From the NCBI RefSeq assembly GCF_900102495.1, contig NZ_FMVQ01000001.1:62001-126000 (forward strand): 64,000 bases of DNA, written 5' to 3'. The position numbers were made by a program, and so were the translations under genes. The notes under the pieces were generated by a model that saw nothing but the letters and a program-made list of their open reading frames with translations, ran no database searches and was not told where the DNA came from. Shown in pieces: positions 46,144 through 55,111 of this stretch. The stretch is from Nitrosospira sp. Nl5 (lineage in GTDB: Bacteria; Pseudomonadota; Gammaproteobacteria; Burkholderiales; Nitrosomonadaceae). How positions within the stretch are numbered: the first letter of the stretch is position 1; each line of letters starts with the position of its first letter.

Positions 46144-47135
46144 CAATAGGATATTTCCACTGCAATCAGCGATACCCTGATGTAGCCCGTGCTGCGGATA
46201 TCGACCGAAAGCGTGCCGCATTCGGCATCAAGGCCTCCTTCCCTGATCTCGTATGTCCTGTCGTACGGACCACTCCCCATTTCCTCTTCTATCAGCCTGT
46301 TAGCCGCGTCGTCCCTGCCTCCGATATGCTTCTTGTTAAGAGCATCCCAACCGCCCCTGAATAGGGTGACTTTCATCTTTTTCTCGTTCTCCTGGCCGGC
46401 GATCCGCAGCCGGTGGACGCGCGTGACGCCTGGGGGCAGCGGAATCGCCATCGTCCCGCCCGCGCCCCTGGTATTGGCTTTTCCGTCAAAATCCCGATGC
46501 GCCCTTGCTTCTGTGGCGCCAACTCTGAAAGGTGGTGGAGGAGGCTCTACCTTTGGGTCGGTATCCTGCGGTATTGCGATCGGGCGGAAGGCCAGCCGCA
46601 GCCAACCCTTGCGTAAACCGGGATCGAGTGCGGAGGCGGTTACCGAACCAGGCGAAAGCACAAGACGCAATTGGCGCCGGCTGGAGGTACTGATCGATTC
46701 CGCGGTAAGCTTGCCGTGTTCGTCGAGTTGAACCGTCGCCAGCACGACGGCGGCCTCTTCGATGCCTGTCGAAGCGGCCAGAACCCCATAGCATTCGATT
46801 CGCGGCCGATCTCGCGAAGGTTGTTCTGTTTCATAACTCACGGTGATTTGGAGGAGGGAGGATGGAGGAAAGGACGAAAGCTCAAGGACTTCCGCTTGAT
46901 TGATGGCAATTTCACGGCCCTTGCCGTCAATGGCGAACCCGGAGCCGATGCTTATGGTTGAATCACTCGTGCGCGTGACATCCAGTCCGCGCAAAACTCC
47001 CCATCCGTGCAGGTTGAGGCTATGACGCGCGCGTTCATTTGCGTGATATTTCTGTTCGTCGATGAAATCATCCGCGAGCAGCAACTGTCCCTGGAAATAT
47101 GCCGGTTTTTTGCCGATAAGTTGTTTTTTACGCAT
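46143..47135 (-). CDS. eCIS-associated protein of unknown role
   Basis: 330 residues from ATG 47133-47135, with GGGGAGA upstream. The N terminus, AYFQGQLLLADDFIDEQKYH followed by ARHSLNLHGWGVLRGLDV, resembles a segment I associate with accessory genes in eCIS loci. The middle has a proline run (VEPPPPPFR) and the C-terminal ~90 residues are beta-rich. I see no enzymatic motif. Position next to the ATPase and the gpI-like protein suggests a baseplate or fibre-attachment part. Confidence 0.75.
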   Translation of the reverse strand: MRKKQLIGKKPAYFQGQLLLADDFIDEQKYHANERARHSLNLHGWGVLRGLDVTRTSDSTISIGSGFAIDGKGREIAINQAEVLELSSFPPSSLLQITVSYETEQPSRDRPRIECYGVLAASTGIEEAAVVLATVQLDEHGKLTAESISTSSRRQLRLVLSPGSVTASALDPGLRKGWLRLAFRPIAIPQDTDPKVEPPPPPFRVGATEARAHRDFDGKANTRGAGGTMAIPLPPGVTRVHRLRIAGQENEKKMKVTLFRGGWDALNKKHIGGRDDAANRLIEEEMGSGPYDRTYEIREGGLDAECGTLSVDIRSTGYIRVSLIAVEISY

Positions 47136-47203
47136 TCTGGTTCTCCCCTGGCGGGTATTTTTCCCGATCAAGCATCATTGTCATTCAGAACTGGTCCCGG
47201 TTA

Positions 47204-47869
47204 TCACGCTGTATATGTTCCCGTCTCGTCGGGCGGAGAAAAGCGCAATCGCAGCTCGTAGGTTGTATGGCCGGGTTTTGCGAAATCGATGATCGCCCGG
47301 ACGCGCTGCTCGAATTCATGGCGCAATTCCGTCATTTTCGATCCGGAATTTCGCTGGCTTACGCCGATGTCGATACGGAACCAGAATGGCCGTTCGCCAC
47401 CGAGCAATGTGTCTTCGCCAACTCGGGCCTGTCCGATTACCAGCCCTTGTACTGGTTCGTCGTCGATTGACACCGCTGAAATTTCGTCGAAGCAGATTTT
47501 TAATAACTGCTCCAGGTAAGTCCGAGTTCCGCGCCTGCCATAAAGCGGGGCGATACGCGAAATGATGACTCTGAGCTGGCTGGGGGTGAAAAGGGCATGC
47601 GGTGTGAATGCAACCCAGGTCGCCAGCCACGGCAGAAACCGGTCCGGGGTTTCTGCATGATTGAACGGTTCAGCATGATCCTTGCCCAGCGGATCGAAGA
47701 AACCTGGAATCGCGTCGATTTGTTGCTCGATTCCGGGCAGGTCTTGTGCTTCGTTGCGAAAAAGCGTTTCCTCGAAGACGCCAAGCAGTCGCCGCAAGTA
47801 CCCCGCAGAGTCTGAAGCGCGGTAAATCGCGGGCAGGCTGTCCAGCAGGCGTGAGCCGGCCTCACTCAT
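47204..47869 (-). CDS. Phage tail protein gpI-like baseplate component
   Basis: 221 residues from ATG 47867-47869. LLDSLPAIYRASDSAGYLRR, WLATWVAFTP and the LYGRRGTRTYLEQLLKICFD strand follow the tail protein I (P2 gpI, TIGR02242-like) pattern, ending in a beta segment with HTTYELRLRF. In phages gpI joins the wedge to the fibre. The start overlaps the end of the preceding baseplate gene by 8 bases, implying coupling. Confidence 0.85.
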   Translation of the reverse strand: MSEAGSRLLDSLPAIYRASDSAGYLRRLLGVFEETLFRNEAQDLPGIEQQIDAIPGFFDPLGKDHAEPFNHAETPDRFLPWLATWVAFTPHALFTPSQLRVIISRIAPLYGRRGTRTYLEQLLKICFDEISAVSIDDEPVQGLVIGQARVGEDTLLGGERPFWFRIDIGVSQRNSGSKMTELRHEFEQRVRAIIDFAKPGHTTYELRLRFSPPDETGTYTA

Positions 47870-49073
47870 CGTCGCCCCCACTCTTCTTTCGTGTAGGGAT
47901 GATTGTAATATTCTCCGCTGCCAGGCTCACCCGCAGGAGCTCCCACGGTTTGAGGAGGATGGAAACGAGCCGCCCTTCATCGTTGCGCAGCAAGCGCTCC
48001 GATCCGAGGGACCGGGACCCGCCGAGCAACGTATCGACGCCAATGGTCGAACGGATTCCCACCTGGAGACCTAGCGCGAATTCTGGCAACGCCAGGTTCT
48101 GTTCATTGCTGCTCATCTGGAGAATGGTGACATCGCTCACGTAGTCAACCCCCGCGGTTGCATCAATGGCTTCGATCAGCTCCGATATGTGCAGGGGCCT
48201 GCCAAAGGGCCAACTGGGCGAACCATAGGTAGGCTTCCCCCCCTGCGTTTCATGTCCTGTTTCTGAGTCAAATCGCCGCTGTAAGGTATCCATGAGTGTA
48301 TTTGAAAGTTGTTGCATTGATTGGCCAGGCGCGGGAGCAAGTTTCAATCCAATGGCAAGGCATAGATAAACTGGCGCGACAACATGCACTCGCGTTGTGA
48401 GCAGGCAACGCGGCAATAAATGGCTTCTTACCTTCTCATGCAAACTTGCTGCCGCCTCATCAGTGAGTTTCCGGCCCGGTACTATCACAATGCTGACATG
48501 CGCACGGTAATCCCCGTTCCGCATTGTTGAAGTATTTTCGAGATTGACCGATGGCACACATAATGTTCGTATCGGCCACTCTGCACCGAGATGGTCGCGA
48601 GCCGCTTCATGGGCAATTTGCTCGAAATCCCGCGCGGTGACAGCACATTCGTTGCGCATCAGGTTCCGAATCACGTGGTCAATCGCCGCATCAAGCTCGC
48701 CAGGGCCGGCGTTTGCCACAGCACAGTCGATTTGCTGTTCCAGGTCGGACTGCGTTTCGGCAAGAGTTCTCCAACCCTCCCATCCGGCACCCATGAGCAA
48801 TTTTAAAAATTCCAGCTTGTTAGCCCAGGTCAAGCCTTCCCAGTTTGCACCCTTCAGTAATTTCAAGAACCGCAATTTGCTCGCCGGCGTAACCCGCCCT
48901 AGCCGGTACACCAGCATTTCAGTGAAATATGCGAGCAACTCGATGAGTGTGATGCCAGGGTCCGACGGATTATGATTGGTCCATTCGGGCGCGACAGACG
49001 GCAAAAGGGAAAAGCCTTCCCGCAGAAGATCGTCGTAGGTTCGATCATCCAGATGGGGCATCATTGCGTTCAT
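47862..49073 (-). CDS. Baseplate protein (Afp12-like, gpJ/gp6-related)
   Basis: 403 residues from ATG 49071-49073 (MNAMMPHLDDRTYDDLLREG). The longer frame starts with an arginine-rich stretch unlike the family. VAPEWTNHNPSDPGITLIEL and AYFTEMLVYRLGRV is the family N-terminal signature. ILKP-type strands and RTLCVP follow. It forms part of the baseplate wedge with the 999-residue neighbour. Oddity: an internal 20-residue tandem repeat (KLRFLKLLKGANWEG then KLEFLKLLMGAGWEG, about residues 67-101). A 145-base gap with no visible gene separates it from the upstream gene. Confidence 0.85.
   Translation of the reverse strand: MNAMMPHLDDRTYDDLLREGFSLLPSVAPEWTNHNPSDPGITLIELLAYFTEMLVYRLGRVTPASKLRFLKLLKGANWEGLTWANKLEFLKLLMGAGWEGWRTLAETQSDLEQQIDCAVANAGPGELDAAIDHVIRNLMRNECAVTARDFEQIAHEAARDHLGAEWPIRTLCVPSVNLENTSTMRNGDYRAHVSIVIVPGRKLTDEAAASLHEKVRSHLLPRCLLTTRVHVVAPVYLCLAIGLKLAPAPGQSMQQLSNTLMDTLQRRFDSETGHETQGGKPTYGSPSWPFGRPLHISELIEAIDATAGVDYVSDVTILQMSSNEQNLALPEFALGLQVGIRSTIGVDTLLGGSRSLGSERLLRNDEGRLVSILLKPWELLRVSLAAENITIIPTRKKSGGDDE
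48776..48885 (-). repeat. Internal 60-bp tandem repeat in the Afp12-like gene
   Basis: Two imperfect 60-bp copies lie side by side within the coding region. On the plus strand GCACCCATGAGCAATTTTAA near 48787 corresponds to GCACCCTTCAGTAATTTCAA near 48847. The reading frame is kept, giving two FLKLLxGAxWEG units. Confidence 0.7.
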
Positions 49074-49218
49074 TGCGACGGGCTCCGATCGTCGATGTCT
49101 CCTGGACGACCTTGCGGGCCGCCTATCCGATCCATTGTGCGGCGGGCGCATGGTTTCCAGGCGGTCGCCTGACTTGCGCGCATGCGAGAATTTCTCGAAC
49201 TGCCGGGAGTCGATGGTA

Positions 49219-52218
49219 TCAACATAGCCGAATCTCGTGCTTGCCGGAACAAATAAGAAACGTTCCCGCCGACAATAGGCCTGGACGCTCCTCTCTGCTC
49301 CGTAGCTCTAATCCACGGATATGATCCAGTCCTTCGATTGCACCGAGCAGGGAATAGATATCGGATGCATGCGGCTCCTGTCCGAATTGCCACCCGTGCC
49401 CATCCAGCCCGCCCGTTACCGGATGAAGAAAACGGCTTAACCGGTTTTCGCATTCGGCGGCGGCGCCTGCTACAGAGTGGCCGGCAGCCCATGCGATTTC
49501 CACCTGGATATCGATGCTGACATATTCCGGCCCAAGCACGATCAGATCCACCCCGAGCGGCCGCCGCGCATCAAGAAACGCTTTGACATTCTTCAGCAGT
49601 TCGAAGGAAGGCTGTGGACGCGACGCGTTATGGCCCTTGTATGGCACCACGATCAAGCTGACCGCCCCGGTTTCCGTCTCGCGTTCCGCCGGATCGCGCA
49701 GCAGATCACGCGCTGTAATGCATTTGGCATAAGCAACCTCGGATGATGCCTGGCGCGCAAGATCTGCGTAGTCATCAATGCAGACGGCCCGATCCCGGTG
49801 CCTGAGCCGTGCTGTCGCTCCCTGGCTCAGCGAGATCACATCCTCCTTATCCTGCCCGCCTGCCGCGGGTTCATGATTCGTTACCGATTCCACATAGGGG
49901 ATGGTGGTATGCAACCGAGTAATGGCGCCGGCGGGTCTGTTGCCTCGCCTGCCTCCCCCGGCGCGATATTCGCGGAGCCGGATGTTGTTGGCTCCAGGCG
50001 GGGGGATGCGACCGTTCCTGCCATCCCCGAAGCGGATGCTGCCCGTGAGACGGTCTGCGATATAGTGCCGCGAATGCGAGTCGGAAGCGAAAAAATCTTC
50101 GACGCCGGACCAACGCACCCATGCCTCGTTGACCGGTAAAGTGGAAATTTCTGTCGAACCGAAGCGATATCGGGATTCCTCATCCAGCCCGGTCCGCAAT
50201 TGCCTGCCTGCATTTTTGCCAGGTTCGCGCACTTCCAGCATCAATTCGCCAATGATCGGGGTGTGAAGGGTATGAAATACCTGTCCAGGCCTGCCGTTGC
50301 TCGATCCGAGGAGCTCGTTCTCAAGCCGCATTGTCTGCGACGCGAGTACGGTATTGAGCAGTAGCCGGCGCGGGCAGGGGAGCCGGGCCGCTTCTGCGCC
50401 CCGGCTGTCCCAGACAAGACGCAGCCAAAAGAATTTCTGTTGCCGGTCAAGTGCCGACTCATGCCATTTCGATAACTTCTGAGGCAAACGCACTTCGATG
50501 ATGCCGGGGCTGCTTAATCCCTGAGTGAAGTCGCTGATAGCACACTCGTGCCAGCCGCTCCCTGCACGCGCTTGCCAGCGCGGCGCCGCGGCTGCTGCAT
50601 CCACGGTGCTCTCCCGGCAGAATGCGCGCCTATCGCCATCAGATGGCGCCGCATACAGGCTGACAGTATGCCCCGCCAATTCCCCCATGTTCCGCGATGA
50701 TAGCGCGAGGTAGAGCATGAGGCCCTGTTCCACAGGACCGGGAAACGGATCAAACGGTTGCGCCAGCAGGGGGTCGATCTTCCGGTACTCAAGATTGCTT
50801 TCGACAACCAGATGCTCCGGAAGGACAGGTCCAAACTCCGAGAAGGATGCTAGAAGCATTGCCGCGATTGAAGGTGGATTCAGCGGGGGAAATATGTCAT
50901 TGCCGGCGGGCTGGTCGCTTGCATAGTGACCGCCAACCAGCCGCGCGCGCACCCAGCCGCCTTTCACCCCATTTATGGTTGCTGGAACTGCATCGCATGG
51001 GACCAGGAAATCGACTTCCCCGTCCTGTGTCAGCGAAACGGTACCGTCGGTGCAGTCAAGATCTACCCAGCCGCGCGCGGTATGGCCTTCCCAACGCAGT
51101 TGCGGGTTGCCTCTGCTGCTTACAGCTGGAATTGGAGAATCCTTCATTCCAGCCGGATTGGTCAGTTTGATGCTGATCACGATCCGTGCTCCCGCCGCGG
51201 CAAAACTCTCCGCAAGGACATAAAATACGTCGCCGAAGCGGGGTCTTTCTCCCAAAGGAAAGAAATCCCGACTAACATCGAGTGGCACGCCGCCGTGGTA
51301 TGCGCTTTCGACAGGTATCGCCGCGGGGCTGGCGCACGCCGATACTTCGATCCGCATAATCGATATCGAATGCCTTCCTGCCGGATTGGGGGCAAACCAG
51401 GACGTGGCGCTCGGACGCAAGCGGCATGTCAACCAGGGCAACGTTTCGGAAACAATCCTCCAGCTCGGCCAATCTTCCGGTGGGATAAAAGCCAGTTCGC
51501 CGCTATGTGTTAAACCGTCAGTCGTATCGAGCTCGGGTTGGAGTAGGATGAAGCCGGCTTCAGACTGAATTCCCCATTCGATCCCGGTGCTTGGGGGCAG
51601 TTGCCCGGCATGATCCAGATCGATCTTAAGCCGTAATCGCGTGAGGCCAGGCAAGCCGATAATGGCGTGCTGCCCGATATGCATGGCGCTCTCCATGGGA
51701 ACTGCGCCGGTCAAAAGGAACGGCTGGCTGAAACCTGTAGCGGAAGTGGTGGACACCATGCTGCTGACATCGGCGTGGATCAACCGCTGTGTATCAACCG
51801 CTACCGCACGCGCCAGTTCCGCGCGCACCAATGGCAGGTCTTTTGAAGTTTCAAATACCACGGGGCCGGATCCGTTTTCCGCGGGTGCCGAGACCTGGGT
51901 GGACTTCGGCACGATCGCCGTGACATTTTGTGTGGATTCGACAGCCGTGAAAGAGAGCGGCACCTGGGCGGGAACAGCAGGTGCGGGCATAGCCCCGAGC
52001 ATGCTTAAAAAGGCCTGATGATGGCTTTCGGGCACCTGGTTCAGGCGCTCGATCAATATTTCGCAGTAGCGGGCGAAGACGTTTACAAGGGCATCTTTGA
52101 GGGGATCGATACCCGCGGGCGCGAAGCCGCGCTCTTCGAGTTGATCCGTCACGCGCGCGACGATCTCTCTTTCCGAGCAGGATTCCTCGCGGATCAATGG
52201 AGGCTTGACGATGCTCAT
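49219..52218 (-). CDS. Baseplate J-like protein (Afp11-like)
   Basis: 999 residues. The N terminus (REESCSEREIVARVTDQLEE) and VPLSFTAVESTQNVTAIVPK are early-baseplate features. The C-terminal third has the J/gp6 core: SDSHSRHYIADRLTGSIRFG, NNIRLREYRAGGGRRGNRPA, RLRHRDRAVCIDDYADLARQ and ARRPLGVDLIVLGPEYVSID. It builds the wedge ring that triggers sheath contraction. The ATG overlaps the gp25 stop by 4 bp (ATGA). Length is close to Afp11. Confidence 0.9.
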   Translation of the reverse strand: MSIVKPPLIREESCSEREIVARVTDQLEERGFAPAGIDPLKDALVNVFARYCEILIERLNQVPESHHQAFLSMLGAMPAPAVPAQVPLSFTAVESTQNVTAIVPKSTQVSAPAENGSGPVVFETSKDLPLVRAELARAVAVDTQRLIHADVSSMVSTTSATGFSQPFLLTGAVPMESAMHIGQHAIIGLPGLTRLRLKIDLDHAGQLPPSTGIEWGIQSEAGFILLQPELDTTDGLTHSGELAFIPPEDWPSWRIVSETLPWLTCRLRPSATSWFAPNPAGRHSISIMRIEVSACASPAAIPVESAYHGGVPLDVSRDFFPLGERPRFGDVFYVLAESFAAAGARIVISIKLTNPAGMKDSPIPAVSSRGNPQLRWEGHTARGWVDLDCTDGTVSLTQDGEVDFLVPCDAVPATINGVKGGWVRARLVGGHYASDQPAGNDIFPPLNPPSIAAMLLASFSEFGPVLPEHLVVESNLEYRKIDPLLAQPFDPFPGPVEQGLMLYLALSSRNMGELAGHTVSLYAAPSDGDRRAFCRESTVDAAAAAPRWQARAGSGWHECAISDFTQGLSSPGIIEVRLPQKLSKWHESALDRQQKFFWLRLVWDSRGAEAARLPCPRRLLLNTVLASQTMRLENELLGSSNGRPGQVFHTLHTPIIGELMLEVREPGKNAGRQLRTGLDEESRYRFGSTEISTLPVNEAWVRWSGVEDFFASDSHSRHYIADRLTGSIRFGDGRNGRIPPPGANNIRLREYRAGGGRRGNRPAGAITRLHTTIPYVESVTNHEPAAGGQDKEDVISLSQGATARLRHRDRAVCIDDYADLARQASSEVAYAKCITARDLLRDPAERETETGAVSLIVVPYKGHNASRPQPSFELLKNVKAFLDARRPLGVDLIVLGPEYVSIDIQVEIAWAAGHSVAGAAAECENRLSRFLHPVTGGLDGHGWQFGQEPHASDIYSLLGAIEGLDHIRGLELRSREERPGLLSAGTFLICSGKHEIRLC

Positions 52219-52631
52219 GTAAGCGGCCTGTCGAGGTAGAGAGGATATACCAGGTTAAATCGGTTGTCGGTGGTCCGCACGCGGTAATCAATAAAGATCA
52301 TCAATTGCTCGCCCCGGTCTCCCCCGCTCGATGTTTCCACACGCAATACTTCTATTCTGGGCTCCCAGTTTTGCAACGCTTCCCGCACCTCAAAGGCAGC
52401 CATTGCCTGAGTCGTTTGATTGTTGACAGCAAATGCCAATTCGCTGAGGCCGCTGCCAAAATCGGGACGCATGACTCTTTCGCCTTTGGCGGTGGAAAGA
52501 ATGATTGAGATCGATTGCCGCACGCTCTCCTCGTACTCGGCAACAGCAAATCGTGCCGCCCGCGTTTGTGAAACATCATCTGGCGCGACTGGAAACCCCC
52601 AACCGACTCCAAGAACGGATATTGGCATCAT
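52215..52631 (-). CDS. gp25-like baseplate protein
   Basis: 138 residues. ESVRQSISIILSTAKGERVM and RPDFGSGLSELAF is the gp25/gpW lysozyme-like fold signature (EPR-like contacts with the sheath initiator). A beta tail FIDYRVRTTDNRFNLVYPLY follows. In Afp this is Afp9. It sits between the spike and the Afp11-like gene and is coupled to the latter by the ATGA overlap. Confidence 0.93.
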   Translation of the reverse strand: MMPISVLGVGWGFPVAPDDVSQTRAARFAVAEYEESVRQSISIILSTAKGERVMRPDFGSGLSELAFAVNNQTTQAMAAFEVREALQNWEPRIEVLRVETSSGGDRGEQLMIFIDYRVRTTDNRFNLVYPLYLDRPLT

Positions 52632-52720
52632 CTTTTTTCCTCACTTCGCCCCGGTCGATTCTCTCCAATGGAAAAACGACAGGTGACCTTGCTTATCAGA
52701 TCAATGGGCTACGTCCGCGA

Positions 52721-53344
52721 TTAATTGATATTGACTATTGCACCCTTGATGTTAATTTGCGCGTTGGCTGAGATATCCACATTTGTCTGCGATTTCATCT
52801 CGATGCTAACCGCGCTTAATGTGATCTTTCCACTGCTGGAAGTGATGTCGATGTCTCCCGCCGCCTCCATCAAAATCTTGTTTCCCGAGGTGCTGATCAC
52901 GATTTTGTTATTCCCCGTCTTGTCGATGATCTCAATCCTTTCGTCCCCGGAGCTATCGCATAGCCGAATCACATGGCCGCTGCGCGACATGATGCTGCGG
53001 TTGTTGTTTGCTCCGTCCGAATTATTTTCATGCGCCTGGTCCTTGCCGTTCCACAGTGAACCCACCACGTAAGGATGTTCGATGCTGCCATGCTCGAAAG
53101 CAAGCAGCACTTCATCGTCGACTTCGGGCAGGAAATAGGCACCGCGGCCGTTGCCGGCCATCGAACTTGCCACGCGCGCCCAGTTGCTTTCGTCGTTCTG
53201 GCTCAGCCATGGAAAGCGTACCTTTACCCGGTGCATGTTTTCGGGGTCGCGATTATTCGTCACGATACCGACTACAACACCGTAACATTTGCCGTCGGGG
53301 TCATGGCCGGCCAGCATGCCGCGCAGCAAATCGTCAGGAATCAT
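52721..53344 (-). CDS. Spike protein (gpV/VgrG C-terminal-like)
   Basis: 207 residues from ATG 53342-53344, which overlaps the hub stop (ATGA); a longer frame runs through the hub gene in another phase and is a shadow. GVVVGIVTNNRDPENMHRVK and VRFPWLSQNDESNWARVA form the OB-fold, and FLPEVDDEVLLAFEHGSIEH and PYVVGSLWNGKDQAHENNSD follow the VgrG pattern. The rest is a beta-prism of short repeats (DIDITSSSGKITLSAVSIEM, ANAQINIKGAIVNIN). It pierces the target membrane and carries the PAAR-like tip. Confidence 0.92.
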   Translation of the reverse strand: MIPDDLLRGMLAGHDPDGKCYGVVVGIVTNNRDPENMHRVKVRFPWLSQNDESNWARVASSMAGNGRGAYFLPEVDDEVLLAFEHGSIEHPYVVGSLWNGKDQAHENNSDGANNNRSIMSRSGHVIRLCDSSGDERIEIIDKTGNNKIVISTSGNKILMEAAGDIDITSSSGKITLSAVSIEMKSQTNVDISANAQINIKGAIVNIN

Positions 53345-54411
53345 GTCGCGTTCCTCCGCGCGGAAAAGGAGGTGCGATACCCCTTGCGCATCGAATAGCG
53401 GTGCTCGACGGAACACACGTAATACAGTCCGCTGAACCGTTCGCCAATCCCTTCCACCTTGATCACCTTCCCGGCGCGCAAGCCGGGTTCGCCGATGCAT
53501 ACTCCCTCGGCACGGATGTAGCCGAGCGCCATTTCCGCAAACCCCTGGCTCGCCATATGGTCCGCCTCCTCCTGGCTTTGCACCGGCATCGCTACGCGTG
53601 TCGCGCCGGTATTGGAGAACAACCGCTGCACGTTGGCCGGACCCGAGACTGTCCCCTCCATCAACGTGGATTCGCTGCCGGCGGCTGAACGCGCCACGAT
53701 TTCTTTCTTGTCTTTTGCATTCCACCCATAGACCATAAATTCCTGCACCTGCCCCATGGTCGTCATGCGCGGCCGGAATTCGAGTAATTCGACGTCTCGT
53801 CTCAAGGTCAGTGCCGCGTCGTTCTTGATTTCGCGCGGCCGGAATAGTAATGCGCTATCCTCCGCAATAACCTCGTAATCAATGCGCCGCGCGCGGGTTA
53901 GCAGAAATTCGAGGTCGGTCTGGTTATGCTGCAGTACGTAAGGCAGCACGGCTTTACTGTCTTTCACATCCGGCTTCAGTCCCGCTCCATTCGCCAATTG
54001 GCTGGCGATATCGCTGTCCTTGAGATCGGTGAACGAACGGGTCTTGCGCTGGCGCATCAATCTATGCCGGCGGTCGTAGCCCCTGACCGTCAGGGAAGGT
54101 GGGCGGGCTTCGGGGAAATCGGGCTCGAGCCCTGTGATTTCCCCGCTGAACAGCGGCCGGAGATGGTCGCGGTATCCCATTTCGATTTTTGCCGGGTTGC
54201 CCTCCCGGAATAGCTCGTCATCCATCCACTTCACCTTCATCCTGGCTGAATCCCATCCGGAAAGCGTGATGGCAAACATGCTCATGGCATCGACATCCTC
54301 AAGGATGCTGAGGGAGATAATGTCGGCAACGGCGTCGTTGGGAAGCGGCGCACCGCTGATATTTATTGCGAATTCCGGTGCAAGCGTGTCAAATTGATCT
54401 CTGGCGGCCAT
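53341..54411 (-). CDS. Baseplate hub protein (gpD/gp27-like)
   Basis: 356 residues. FSGEITGLEPDFPEARPPSL followed by TVRGYDRRHRLMRQRKTRSF, and LQHNQTDLEFLLTRARRIDY, are typical of late-control D/hub domains. The C terminus, GLYYVCSVEHRYSMRKGYRT, closes the ring. In Afp the hub and spike are fused in Afp8; here they are two genes coupled by ATGA. It follows the LysM gene by 16 bases. Confidence 0.92.
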   Translation of the reverse strand: MAARDQFDTLAPEFAINISGAPLPNDAVADIISLSILEDVDAMSMFAITLSGWDSARMKVKWMDDELFREGNPAKIEMGYRDHLRPLFSGEITGLEPDFPEARPPSLTVRGYDRRHRLMRQRKTRSFTDLKDSDIASQLANGAGLKPDVKDSKAVLPYVLQHNQTDLEFLLTRARRIDYEVIAEDSALLFRPREIKNDAALTLRRDVELLEFRPRMTTMGQVQEFMVYGWNAKDKKEIVARSAAGSESTLMEGTVSGPANVQRLFSNTGATRVAMPVQSQEEADHMASQGFAEMALGYIRAEGVCIGEPGLRAGKVIKVEGIGERFSGLYYVCSVEHRYSMRKGYRTSFSARRNAT

Positions 54412-54427
54412 GGATCACTCGTCTACT

Positions 54428-55111
54428 TTAAATATTACGCAGGGCGGGCAAGGCCAGAATGGCGCCCGGATGCAGATTTACAGGATCGTCGATTCCGTTT
54501 GCCTGCGCGATAGGGCGCCATTTACGGGGGTCGCCGTATTCTTTGGCAGCAATGGAAGCCAGCGTCTGCCCGCGTTTGACCACCCAGACTTTGGCGACAT
54601 CGGCTGACATCAGATCCTGCTCCTTCAAGTCGCTGATATTGGACTGCCATTGCCGGAACGTGCATGTTGCAGTCGCGCGCACGGGCGTGCCATCTTCCAT
54701 GAAAAGCGTGAACTGATTCTGGAGCTGCTGCAGGACGCCCTGGAAAAAGACACTCATGGTGCCCCAAATAAGCCGGCATACGGGTGGCCGGTGCTTGTCC
54801 CCGTGCTTCTTGACCGTGGTCAGATAGTGAAGTTTATTGGTGTATTCCCGGACGCTTTTCTTGTTTTTTTCCGGATCATCGTAGGTGTCGAAAAATAGCT
54901 CGACGCTAAGCGTGGCCGGCTCGGAACCGGTATATTGCGATTCCGGGCAGTCACGCTTCGCAACTTTCTGGCTTTGCCATTGAACGCTGCGGCTCACCGT
55001 AAGACGATTGGGGTTGAACTTTGCGACGATCAACCCTTCGGAATTCTTTTCGTCGAATTGAAGCGTGCTCCCCGCCAGTTCAACCAGGATTTTCATCTGC
55101 TCTAAGGCCAT
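54428..55111 (-). CDS. LysM baseplate protein (Afp7-like)
   Basis: 227 residues. The N-terminal part (LVELAGSTLQFDEKNSEGLI, AKFNPNRLTVSRSVQWQSQ) and SVELFFDTYDDPEKNKKSVR match Afp7/gp53-like proteins. A C-terminal LysM domain (about 175-225) reads VWVVKRGQTLASIAAKEYGD then PRKWRPIAQANGI. It links tube and hub. The start overlaps the end of the large disordered protein by 10 bases; a second ATG six codons inside is possible. Confidence 0.92.
   Translation of the reverse strand: MALEQMKILVELAGSTLQFDEKNSEGLIVAKFNPNRLTVSRSVQWQSQKVAKRDCPESQYTGSEPATLSVELFFDTYDDPEKNKKSVREYTNKLHYLTTVKKHGDKHRPPVCRLIWGTMSVFFQGVLQQLQNQFTLFMEDGTPVRATATCTFRQWQSNISDLKEQDLMSADVAKVWVVKRGQTLASIAAKEYGDPRKWRPIAQANGIDDPVNLHPGAILALPALRNI

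Noticed and set aside
52721-53725. 334-codon version of the spike gene
   Set aside because: The extra 127 residues are Arg/Gly-rich and lie wholly inside the hub gene in another frame; the ATGA-coupled ATG at 53342-53344 is the sensible start.
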